A stretch of 52,309 nt of DNA, taken from the NCBI GenBank assembly GCA_000434615.1, contig FR880847.1, positions 2,232-54,540 on the forward strand, read 5' to 3'. Origin of the DNA: Clostridium sp. CAG:510 (GTDB lineage: Bacteria > Bacillota > Clostridia > Lachnospirales > Lachnospiraceae). A program made the translations under genes and the position numbers. Under the pieces are notes generated by a model. It saw only the letters and a program-made list of their open reading frames with translations. It was not told where the DNA came from and did not search any database. Position 1 is the stretch's first letter. The number at the start of each line of letters is the position of its first letter. Shown piece after piece: positions 7,882 through 14,879 of this stretch.

Positions 7882-8643
7882 TTATTCTTCGTTAGCTGCG
7901 ATTTCTTCTACATCTGCATTTTCGGAAGCAGCTTCTACGTCAGCGTCTGTATAAACAGCTTCGCCCTGCTTTGCTTCGATAACTGCATCTGCCATCTTGG
8001 AAACGATAAGCTTTACGGCTCTGATAGCGTCATCATTACCGGGAATGATGTAATCCAATTCTTCGGGATCGCAGTTGGTATCGCCGATACCTAACAGAGT
8101 AATTCCTAAGGAATGAGCTTCCTGTACGCAAATTCTTTCCTTCTTGGGATCTACTACGAAAATAGCATCAGGAATTCTGGTCATATTCTTGATACCGCCT
8201 AAGTTCTTCTCTAACTTTTCCCATTCTTTCTTCAGTGCAATAACTTCCTTCTTGGGAAGAACATCGAAAGTACCGTCTACGGACATGGTTTCGATTGCAT
8301 GAAGTCTTGCAATACGGGACTGGATGGTCTTGAAGTTGGTAAGCATACCGCCAAGCCATCTTTCGTTTACATAGTACATACCGCATCTCTCAGCTTCTGT
8401 CTTAACAGCATCCTGAGCCTGCTTCTTGGTACCTACGAAAAGAATGGTGCCGCCCTGTGCAGCGATTTCGGAAATGGCTTTGTAAGCTTCATCCACCTTG
8501 CCTACAGACTTCTGTAAGTCGATGATATGGATACCATTTCTCTCGGTGAAGATGTAAGGAGCCATCTTAGGGTTCCATCTTCTGGTCTGATGTCCGAAAT
8601 GAACACCTGCTTCAAGTAACTGTTTCATAGAAATAACGCTCAT
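7882..8643 (-). CDS. rpsB: 30S ribosomal protein S2
   Basis: The 253-residue protein starts MSVISMKQLLEAGVHFGHQTRRWNPKM, the S2 signature, and contains NERWLGGMLTNFKTI and PDAIFVVDPKKE. The C-terminus is acidic (ENADVEEIAANEE), common in Gram-positive S2. It is the first gene of the rpsB-tsf operon, with a SigA promoter at 8796-8824 and a structured leader of about 145 nt. GGAGG lies 8 nt upstream of the ATG. Confidence 0.98.
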   Translation of the reverse strand: MSVISMKQLLEAGVHFGHQTRRWNPKMAPYIFTERNGIHIIDLQKSVGKVDEAYKAISEIAAQGGTILFVGTKKQAQDAVKTEAERCGMYYVNERWLGGMLTNFKTIQSRIARLHAIETMSVDGTFDVLPKKEVIALKKEWEKLEKNLGGIKNMTRIPDAIFVVDPKKERICVQEAHSLGITLLGIGDTNCDPEELDYIIPGNDDAIRAVKLIVSKMADAVIEAKQGEAVYTDADVEAASENADVEEIAANEE

Positions 8644-8673
8644 GTTTTTACCTCCGTTTGGTTAATAGTCTTC

Positions 8674-8773
8674 CGTAAATTTTCCCTCCGCATCTGCGTT
8701 AAAATACGGACGCCTCCACAGCTAATCTGTTCCTTTTTGAAGAAAACTGACACCGGCTGCGAATAAATTTACG
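8674..8773 (-). promoter_or_regulatory. Structured rpsB leader, candidate ribosomal-protein autoregulatory RNA
   Basis: The 5' leader of rpsB on the minus strand closes on itself: CGTAAATTT and AAATTTACG (plus 8674-8682 and 8765-8773) can form a 9-bp stem around about 80 nt. Inside are small hairpins such as ACAG-attag-CTGT and CGCA-ga-TGCG. The length and position suit an S2-binding autogenous control leader, but I did not match it to a known family. Confidence 0.45.
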
Positions 8774-8795
8774 TGTTTTTTGTCACAACATTCGA

Positions 8796-8824
8796 ATTAT
8801 AACATAAGAAAACCCCTATTGCAA
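8796..8824 (-). promoter_or_regulatory. SigA promoter of rpsB-tsf
   Basis: On the minus strand TTGCAA (8819-8824) and TATAAT (8796-8801) are 17 nt apart. The -35 lies in the loop and stem of the terminator that ends the flagellar operon. Confidence 0.8.
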
Positions 8825-8831
8825 GGGGTTT
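8810..8831 (-). terminator. Terminator at the end of the flagellar operon
   Basis: AAACCCCT (8810-8817) and AGGGGTTT (8824-8831) form an 8-bp stem with a 6-nt loop, directly after the stop codon of the last gene. On the minus strand it is followed by TTTTCTT, a short T-run. It may leak into rpsB. Confidence 0.75.
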
Positions 8832-9428
8832 CTACTTTCTTGTAATGATTTTTGCGATTTCCTCTTCGGATGCTCCGTACGGGATTTCATAGGTGCCCGT
8901 TATGATTTTTTTATCATAGCCGTTATTGCATAAAAATCTGTCAAAGGCGGCGGCATCCTCCACGATTCCCGCCTTCTTTAAGTTTTTGCTCACGGTGGTG
9001 GAGCTCTCTCCTCTTCCGATTACCAGGGTAACCGTTTCCCCTGCGGGAATATCCGGATTTCCGTCCTCCGGGCTGACCGGTGTTTCTTCCGGAGCCACAG
9101 GTGTTTCTTCCGGAGCCTCTGGTGTTTCTTCCGGAGCCATAGGTGTTTCTTCCGGAGCCACAGGTGTTTCCGGTGTGGAAGCCGACTCTTCCGGCTCCGA
9201 TGTTTCCGGCTGCAAGCTGATTTCCGGCTCCGTGGGTCTGACCTCATCCGTTTTTGTCTGGTCCGGCAGGTCGGAAAGCAGAGTGCTTTCCACCATTCCC
9301 AGTTCCTTTGCCCTCTTCACGACCTCTTCATCCGTCATGTTTTTCCTGCCGACACCGGCTAAGCTTAAAATCACGGTGGTTACCAGAATGCCGATACCCA
9401 GTCCCCGTAAATAGTACTTCAATTTCAT
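8832..9428 (-). CDS. MltG/YceG-like (LysM-like domain) membrane protein with PEETP repeats
   Basis: The 198-residue protein has an N-terminal membrane segment (about 8-27, GLGIGILVTTVILSLAGVG), a proline/glutamate-rich linker with about five 7-residue APEETPV-type repeats, and a C-terminal domain (VTLVIGRGESSTTVSKNLKKAGIVEDAAAF..., then GTYEIPYGASEEEIAKII) like the small N-terminal domain of MltG/YceG. The catalytic transglycosylase part is missing, so it is not expected to cut glycans; a wall-binding or wall-spanning role is inferred. It is the last gene of the flagellar operon, 19 nt after its upstream neighbour. Confidence 0.65.
   Translation of the reverse strand: MKLKYYLRGLGIGILVTTVILSLAGVGRKNMTDEEVVKRAKELGMVESTLLSDLPDQTKTDEVRPTEPEISLQPETSEPEESASTPETPVAPEETPMAPEETPEAPEETPVAPEETPVSPEDGNPDIPAGETVTLVIGRGESSTTVSKNLKKAGIVEDAAAFDRFLCNNGYDKKIITGTYEIPYGASEEEIAKIITRK
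9079..9175. repeat. 21-bp in-frame tandem repeat in the MltG-like gene
   Basis: Units begin at 9079, 9100, 9121, 9142 and 9163, each starting GGTGTTTCTTCCGGAGCC; the last is partial. They encode the APEETP linker, which would span part of the cell wall. Confidence 0.9.
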
Positions 9429-9447
9429 GCTTCTGTTCCTTCTGTCC

Positions 9448-10140
9448 TTATTTCATGCCTTCAAACAGGTCAATTACCAGCTTGACTTCGCCCACGCCGA
9501 GTCCCAGCTCCTTAGCTATGGAAACATTGGATTTTCCCTGCTTGTGCAGCTCCAGTATCCGTTCGTTATTGTTGCCGCCGTCCTGCATAAAGCTGATATC
9601 CGTCTGATTCATCTGCAGGGTTCCGGACTTCGTTTCTTTAACAGAATTCGAATCTGCGGTCTGTGTCTCAGCAGATGCTTCCTCATAAGCAGACACCTCA
9701 GCCACCGGAGTATTCGTTTCAAAGGTCTCTTCCGCAATATCGTCCAAGCCCTTAAAATCCGTTGCCAGGTCAATGGTTCTGCCTATGTCCTTATGCTTGT
9801 CATTGAGCATGTCATATAGAAACATGGCTTCTTTGTGGTTTTTATCGATTTCCGCAAGCACTGTGTCGGAGTATTCGCTGACCGCCATAATCTTTTCGTT
9901 GGAAACCTTGGATAGTTCCCGTTCCGTATTGTTCACGGCATCCTCCGCTTTTTCGCGCAGGGTGTCTTCCCACCGTCTGCCTGCCTCCGCCATCTGCACG
10001 TTTACCGCCTGCCTGACCTCTTCCTTCACTTCTTCCCTGATTTCCGTCAGATCCTGTCTGCTGTTTCCACCAAACACAAAAAAACTGAGTACAAAAATGG
10101 CAATTCCCAAAATCAGCAAAACGATTTCCAATGTTGTCAT
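9448..10140 (-). CDS. DUF6115-type membrane-anchored coiled-coil protein with C-terminal HTH-like segment (SwrB-like position)
   Basis: The 230-residue protein starts with one membrane segment (about 4-23, LEIVLLILGIAIFVLSFFVF), then a charged coiled coil (28-125), a variable linker, and a conserved C-terminus (NERILELHKQGKSNVSIAKELGLGVGEVKLVIDL) that looks like a helix-turn-helix of the DUF6115 type. B. subtilis SwrB, which activates the flagellar export gate, has the same layout and the same genome position between sigD and rpsB. Sequence homology to SwrB is not shown, so this is an analogy. A role in flagellar assembly is inferred from operon position. Confidence 0.65.
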   Translation of the reverse strand: MTTLEIVLLILGIAIFVLSFFVFGGNSRQDLTEIREEVKEEVRQAVNVQMAEAGRRWEDTLREKAEDAVNNTERELSKVSNEKIMAVSEYSDTVLAEIDKNHKEAMFLYDMLNDKHKDIGRTIDLATDFKGLDDIAEETFETNTPVAEVSAYEEASAETQTADSNSVKETKSGTLQMNQTDISFMQDGGNNNERILELHKQGKSNVSIAKELGLGVGEVKLVIDLFEGMK

Positions 10141-10160
10141 ATGCTCTCCACCTTACGCTT

Positions 10161-10472
10161 TCAAATCTTGATATCAAAGCCGGAGCTGTGATACAAAGCA
10201 TTTTTCGCTTTTTCCTCTTCCTGTTTCTTCTTTCTTTGTCCGGAATTGCCGGCATAGTGACCGTTACCCTTTTCCCTGGCATCGAATTTTTTCTGCTGCC
10301 AGTCCGCATCCTTTCCCTGGTTGACCTGTTTTGCCCTCTGCTCCTCCTGCTGATGCATACTGGTTATCAGGTTGCTCTGCTGCATGACACCTTTGCTGTC
10401 TTCGTTAAATTTAATGGCCGTATAATCCTGCGACCTGACTATGGATGTCATTTCAATTCCACCGATTGCCAT
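10161..10472 (-). CDS. Small hydrophilic protein of the flagellar operon, unknown function
   Basis: The 103-residue protein (MAIGGIEMTSIVRSQDYTAIKF...) has no membrane segment or known motif. It is rich in Q, K and E with a basic stretch QRKKKQEEEKAKNAL near the C-terminus. It lies 20 nt before the DUF6115 gene and 14 nt after the FapA gene, so it is translated from the same message. A second start (M8) is possible. I do not recognise its family; the C-terminal FDIKI and the helical middle suggest a small adaptor, which is speculation. Confidence 0.6.
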   Translation of the reverse strand: MAIGGIEMTSIVRSQDYTAIKFNEDSKGVMQQSNLITSMHQQEEQRAKQVNQGKDADWQQKKFDAREKGNGHYAGNSGQRKKKQEEEKAKNALYHSSGFDIKI

Positions 10473-10486
10473 ACAACTACCTCCCT

Positions 10487-12073
10487 TTAAATTCCTACCA
10501 TTTTCACATCTCCGCGTAGCCTGATAAAGCGGCAGTACTGCATATTGCCGGGTACCGACATGGAAACATCTCCGATTACAATACGTACACCGGGATATAC
10601 CTCTCCGTGGACAATTACCTGGGCATCTGCCTGTCTGGATATCATGCTTTCGATTTCTTCCGCTTCAGCGGTAAATTCCTTCAGCTCTTTTGTGCACTGT
10701 TCCCTTGCCTGAATTAAGTTCTTCAGATACTTCATCTGGTCCATGCTGATGGAAACACCCTGCTTATACTTCTGCGAATACATTACAATCACCGGGTCTA
10801 TGTCATGAATTTTCTTTGTCAGCTCGCCGATGCTTTTCCTGACCTTGTTCAGTCTGTCCTTTCTGTCGGGAATTACCCCTACTTCAATGACGGTGTTCGT
10901 TCCCAGATGGGAGCCTAAGGTCTTTGCCTCCACCAGATTTGTGGCTGCGATTTTACCGCCGGAAATAAAGCCTTTCCTTCCGTCTACGGTAATTTCTTCT
11001 TTTGCCGTTACGGTACTGTGCAGAATGGACTCCGAGCGCACATAACCGCCGGCCGAAGCCGTGGTGTTTTCCAGAAACTTGGCAACAATATTGCCGCCCG
11101 CCGTCAGGCTGCCCTTTCCGGCTCCCGCCATGCCGCGGATAAGAATGATATCCCCACCGGATTTTAAGGTGGCCCCTTCCACCAGCCCACGTACGAGAAT
11201 GTTTCCACCCGCATTCACGGAAAAGTTGGACTGCACATTGCCTTCAATCGTAACACTGCCTTCAAAATCTATATTGCCTGTGGAAGTATCCACATTCTTT
11301 AATTCCAATACATCGGATACAAAAACCCGGCCGTCCAGGAACGAAACATGACCGTCCACTTCGGAAATGAGCTCCGTACCGTCTTCGGAAACCGTCAGGT
11401 TTTTTCCGCTTCGGAGAGAGGCTCTCCTGACGGGCTTCGGCTTTACACTGGCTCCGTAAACGGTCATGCCCACCTCGCCCGGGTCCTCTTTCGTAAGCCT
11501 TGCCAGAACGTCTCCTTTTTTACAGGGATTTAAGGTATTCAAATGGAAGAAATCCACACTGCCGTCTTCATTTAACGTAGGACGTACCTTGGGGTCCGTA
11601 TTGAACAGATAGGTAATATATGCATCCTTTCCTTCCCTTATGGGGCTGCCCTGCGCTGCCAGAATGTCGGTACAGTACATTTCTTTTTCTATGGCTTCTT
11701 TTATGGCTTCCTCCAGGATGCCCACCTTTATCTGTTTCTGCGCCAGTCCGCGGATAATTTCGCCGGCAGTCAAAGCCGCACCGGTGTCGGACGGACTGAA
11801 AAGCCTTACATATGCCTGCATGGCGTCTTCGGTAACCCTGACATCATATTCCATGTTGATGCGGGGACAGTTACCGGTTCCGAGGGGTAAAATCTTACGC
11901 TCGCCGGACTCTATGGCATCACTAATCATTTCAAAAGAGAATACCATTCCCTGTTCCTTTAAGTAATCCATGACTTCGGCTATATTTAAGGGTTCTCCGC
12001 CGTTTTTTGGCGGTTCCAGTAACAATCCGAATTTGCTGCCGTCAGATGTAATTTTAAAATACGCATTCTGCAT
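10487..12073 (-). CDS. FapA/DUF342 family protein
   Basis: The 528-residue protein has an N-terminal FapA domain (about 80-250) and a repetitive middle (SFLDGRVFVSDVLEL, GNIDFEGSVTIEGNVQSNFSVNAGGNILVRG, GGDIILIRGM) typical of the right-handed beta-helix of DUF342. A coiled coil follows (RLNKVRKSIGELTKKIHDID), then a short beta tail with EVYPGVRIVIGD. FapA of Vibrio affects polar recruitment of flagellar proteins and glucose signalling; whether this one does so is unknown. It lies 15 nt downstream of sigD. Confidence 0.85.
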   Translation of the reverse strand: MQNAYFKITSDGSKFGLLLEPPKNGGEPLNIAEVMDYLKEQGMVFSFEMISDAIESGERKILPLGTGNCPRINMEYDVRVTEDAMQAYVRLFSPSDTGAALTAGEIIRGLAQKQIKVGILEEAIKEAIEKEMYCTDILAAQGSPIREGKDAYITYLFNTDPKVRPTLNEDGSVDFFHLNTLNPCKKGDVLARLTKEDPGEVGMTVYGASVKPKPVRRASLRSGKNLTVSEDGTELISEVDGHVSFLDGRVFVSDVLELKNVDTSTGNIDFEGSVTIEGNVQSNFSVNAGGNILVRGLVEGATLKSGGDIILIRGMAGAGKGSLTAGGNIVAKFLENTTASAGGYVRSESILHSTVTAKEEITVDGRKGFISGGKIAATNLVEAKTLGSHLGTNTVIEVGVIPDRKDRLNKVRKSIGELTKKIHDIDPVIVMYSQKYKQGVSISMDQMKYLKNLIQAREQCTKELKEFTAEAEEIESMISRQADAQVIVHGEVYPGVRIVIGDVSMSVPGNMQYCRFIRLRGDVKMVGI

Positions 12074-12088
12074 AAGCCATATCCTCCA

Positions 12089-12859
12089 TCATCCTGCAAA
12101 AATTCCCATGTAATCTCCCATTTTCGTTTTCATCTTCTGTAACGCTCTGGTATGGAGCTGGGAAATACGGGATTCGGAAACCTCCAGTACGTTGCTGATT
12201 TCTTTCAGTGTCAGGTCTTCATAATAATAAAGAAGAATGACCTTTTTTTCTTTTTCGGTAAGCTGCTCCAGGGACTCTTCCAACACCTTTTTCAGCTCTT
12301 CCTTTTCAATGTTTTCCTCCGGGCTGTCAAACCGTGAGGTGGTAAACTGATTGCCCTCCGCCGGTACCTCCGCGCCCTGTTCCATATATTCGTTCAGGGA
12401 AACCACGTTGGTTATTTTCATCTGGCTCTGCCATTCCAGATATTCATCATCCGAAATACCCAGTTCCGATGCAATTTCTTCATCCGTGGCGCTCCTGCCC
12501 AGTCTTGTTTCAATGTCCTTGCAGACCGCATCGATGCGTTTCTGTTTCTGCCTTATAGTTCGGGGAATCCAGTCCATTTTTCTTATCTGGTCCAGAATGG
12601 CTCCACGGATACGCAGACTGGCATAAGTTTCAAATTTGACTTCCTTTGCGTAGTCGTACTTGTCAATGGCATCAATCAGACCGAAAATTCCATAGCTGAC
12701 CAGATCGTCGTACTCTACATTATACCCCAGATACATGCTGAGTCTGCCCGCCACCAGTTTGACAAGCGGTGCATATTCCAATATGATTTTTTCTCTTAAC
12801 TCCGGGGTTCTGCTTTTATCATACTCTGTCCAAAGCTTTTTTCTGCCTGCTTCATCCAT
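12089..12859 (-). CDS. sigD: Flagellar sigma factor SigD/FliA (sigma-28)
   Basis: The 256-residue protein has LWTEYDKSRTPELREKII, region 2 with YDDLVSYGIFGLIDAID and FETYASLRIRGAILDQIRKMDWIPR, and region 4 with LTLKEISNVLEVSESRISQLHTRAL. The DWIPR motif is diagnostic of the FliA/WhiG branch. It drives late flagellar genes (hook-filament, flagellin, chemotaxis). A weak Shine-Dalgarno (AAGGGA about 14 nt upstream) may limit translation. The 96-bp gap before it is C-rich with repeated CTTGTGCCGGCTGC-like strings but no clear signal. Confidence 0.96.
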   Translation of the reverse strand: MDEAGRKKLWTEYDKSRTPELREKIILEYAPLVKLVAGRLSMYLGYNVEYDDLVSYGIFGLIDAIDKYDYAKEVKFETYASLRIRGAILDQIRKMDWIPRTIRQKQKRIDAVCKDIETRLGRSATDEEIASELGISDDEYLEWQSQMKITNVVSLNEYMEQGAEVPAEGNQFTTSRFDSPEENIEKEELKKVLEESLEQLTEKEKKVILLYYYEDLTLKEISNVLEVSESRISQLHTRALQKMKTKMGDYMGIFAG

Positions 12860-12955
12860 GGTTTGAACTCTGCCTTTCCCTTCTTACTTTTGACGGTCAG
12901 CCTTGTGCCGGCTGCTTACTGTCTTCCTTCCTGCATGCTGCCTGTGCCGGCTTCC

Positions 12956-13228
12956 TTACTTTCCTTCCGTCTTACCGGCTGCCTGTTCTTTTTCCTTCTG
13001 CGCCTGCTCCTGTTCCGCTTCTTCCTCCGCCTTCTGCCTTTCGGCATTCTGTCTGTCAAAAACATCCAGAAGGGTTTTGAAGCACACCCCTATCAGATAA
13101 AACACAACTAATGAAATCAATAACGCTGTCAGCTTTTCCACAATGGAATAGCCCTTCACACAAGTAATAATGCCGGTAACAGCACCCGCCACCAGCATTA
13201 AAATCAGCGGTATATTCCTTCTTTTCAT
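12956..13228 (-). CDS. Small two-helix membrane protein between cheD and sigD, unknown function
   Basis: The 90-residue protein has a basic start (MKRRN), two hydrophobic segments (about 5-23 and 32-52), then a cytoplasmic charged tail (DRQNAERQKAEEEAEQEQ...). I do not recognise a family. It lies 30 nt after cheD and before sigD, inside the flagellar operon. In B. subtilis cheD is directly followed by sigD, so this gene is an addition at a conserved junction. A role in sigma or chemotaxis control is only a guess from position. Confidence 0.6.
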   Translation of the reverse strand: MKRRNIPLILMLVAGAVTGIITCVKGYSIVEKLTALLISLVVFYLIGVCFKTLLDVFDRQNAERQKAEEEAEQEQAQKEKEQAAGKTEGK

Positions 13229-13258
13229 AAACTACCATGCCTTTCCGAAAGCCAGACC

Positions 13259-13759
13259 TTAAATGGTTTTTTCCGGCTTTCCCACCGCTCTGATCACGTA
13301 GTCGCCCGTTTCCGGGTAAAAAATAACGGTTCGTCCGTAAGTTTCGCCGGTATCCTCCGCGATGACCGGTATCTGCATACTCCGCAGAATCTCTTTGGAT
13401 GCTTCTACATTTCGCTCTCCTACGCGGACCATATCCGACTTATTCTGAAATGCAAACATCATAGCGCCTCCGGCAAGCTTGGCAGTCATCCTGCTTCTTC
13501 TTGCTCCCATTTCTTCCATCTGGCGCACCATTTCCCTGATTGCAGTATCCGCAAACTTCGGAATATTGTCGCTGCCTCCGCGGATAGCGGTGCTGTCCGG
13601 CAGCATGACATGCGCCAGTCCCCCTATATGTGTCAGGGTATCCCGGATGGCAATGCCAACGCAGGACCCCAGCCCCAGGGTGGTCAGACCGTCCGTGCCG
13701 GAACATATCTTAAAATCGGCCATACCCACTTTTATCAATTCACCCATGTTTACTCCCAT
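13259..13759 (-). CDS. cheD: CheD, chemoreceptor glutamine deamidase
   Basis: The 166-residue protein has the catalytic Cys in LGLGSCVGIAIRD (C33) and the His in GGLAHVMLPDS (H50), followed by the expected G-rich core (KLAGGAMMF). CheD deamidates receptor glutamines and forms a complex with CheC. The start ATG at 13759 abuts the cheC stop codon; an internal ATG at 13747 (MGELIK) is an alternative. Coupled translation with cheC fits their physical interaction. Confidence 0.95.
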   Translation of the reverse strand: MGVNMGELIKVGMADFKICSGTDGLTTLGLGSCVGIAIRDTLTHIGGLAHVMLPDSTAIRGGSDNIPKFADTAIREMVRQMEEMGARRSRMTAKLAGGAMMFAFQNKSDMVRVGERNVEASKEILRSMQIPVIAEDTGETYGRTVIFYPETGDYVIRAVGKPEKTI

Positions 13760-14386
13760 CTACATCATTCCAAGTGAACGCAGTATCTTAGCATAGGATT
13801 CCAAATCCGGAATCAGAATAAAATAGCCATCAATCATTGTGTCGTCGTAAAACTGTGACTGAATCAAAAGGATTTTGTCCCCTATGGCTCCGAATTCAAT
13901 AGCCGGCACGCTTAAAATAGCTCCTGCCATGTCTACCGCAAGCTCCGGCGGTGAAGGATAAATTTTCAAATTGGTAAGTGCGGACAAAGAGTTTAAGTAC
14001 GCTCCCGTAATAATGTTGCTTACCTCTTTCATAGCGGAAAGCTCCATTTCATTCAAGCCGGGACCCTCGCTGCCTCCCATCCCCATCATAATCTTGTTTA
14101 CCAGATGCTTGGCGCTGTCCTGTTTGACAAGGAACATAATGCTGCCGGTAATATCTCCCTCTACGGCAAGATAAATGCCCACCATAATCTGTTCCTCGCC
14201 GCCCATAAGAGCGCCGACATCTTTAAATTCCAGCAGTTTGACCTGCGGAACCTGCATATCTACTTTACACTGCAGCATCTGGGAAAGTGCGGTCATGGCA
14301 TTACCTGCCCCGATATTGCCAATTTCTCTCAATACGTCAAAATAGTTTTCCGTCACTTTTTCCAGGCTCATGTCATGATCTGCCAT
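13760..14386 (-). CDS. cheC: CheC, CheY-P phosphatase
   Basis: The 208-residue protein contains two CheC phosphatase-type signatures, FDVLREIGNIGAGNAMTALS (about 17-36) and MELSAMKEVSNIITGAYLNSL, each with the E-x2-N pair that hydrolyses CheY-P. It works with CheD in adaptation and stops directly at the cheD start. B. subtilis CheC is of similar length. FliY in this window carries a second CheC-like domain. Confidence 0.95.
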   Translation of the reverse strand: MADHDMSLEKVTENYFDVLREIGNIGAGNAMTALSQMLQCKVDMQVPQVKLLEFKDVGALMGGEEQIMVGIYLAVEGDITGSIMFLVKQDSAKHLVNKIMMGMGGSEGPGLNEMELSAMKEVSNIITGAYLNSLSALTNLKIYPSPPELAVDMAGAILSVPAIEFGAIGDKILLIQSQFYDDTMIDGYFILIPDLESYAKILRSLGMM

Positions 14387-14413
14387 GCACTGTTCTCCTT
14401 TATCGTTTGCTTC

Positions 14414-14863
14414 CTACTTTTCTGCGGTTACCGCATTTAAGTCAAGCAGGGAAATAAGACCGCCGGCACACTTTCCTACGCCCTGTACAAAATTGCTCTT
14501 GTCCTCTTTTTTGAATGCTAACTTCTCCACCTGCTCCGTCATATCGAGGGTAACCACTTCCTTTACCTCATCCACGATAAGGCCGAGGGTGCCGCACTGC
14601 TCCATCTTGATGATAATGATACGGCTTTCCTTGGTTTCCTCTTCTACGGGCAGTCCCATTTTCATGGAAAGGCACATAATGGGAATGACCTCGCCGCGCA
14701 GGTTGATGACCCCTTTCAGATAGGGCGCCAGCTTGGGCACTCTGGTGATGTGCTGCATTCTCACAATATTTTCTATGTAACTGATGTCAATACCGTACTG
14801 TTCCTGTCCAAGACGTATCACGATAAACTGGGCGGTTTCGCCTGCTACTTTAATCTCTTCCAT
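14414..14863 (-). CDS. cheW: CheW, receptor-kinase coupling protein
   Basis: The 149-residue protein has AQFIVIRLGQEQYGIDISYIENIVR at the N-terminus and PYLKGVINLRGEVIPIM, the conserved CheW core, with ESRIIIIKMEQCGTLGLIVDEVKEVV after it. It bridges chemoreceptors to CheA. GGAGG lies upstream of the ATG and cheA ends 16 nt before it. Confidence 0.96.
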   Translation of the reverse strand: MEEIKVAGETAQFIVIRLGQEQYGIDISYIENIVRMQHITRVPKLAPYLKGVINLRGEVIPIMCLSMKMGLPVEEETKESRIIIIKMEQCGTLGLIVDEVKEVVTLDMTEQVEKLAFKKEDKSNFVQGVGKCAGGLISLLDLNAVTAEK

Positions 14864-14879
14864 TTTACTCTCCTCCTGC

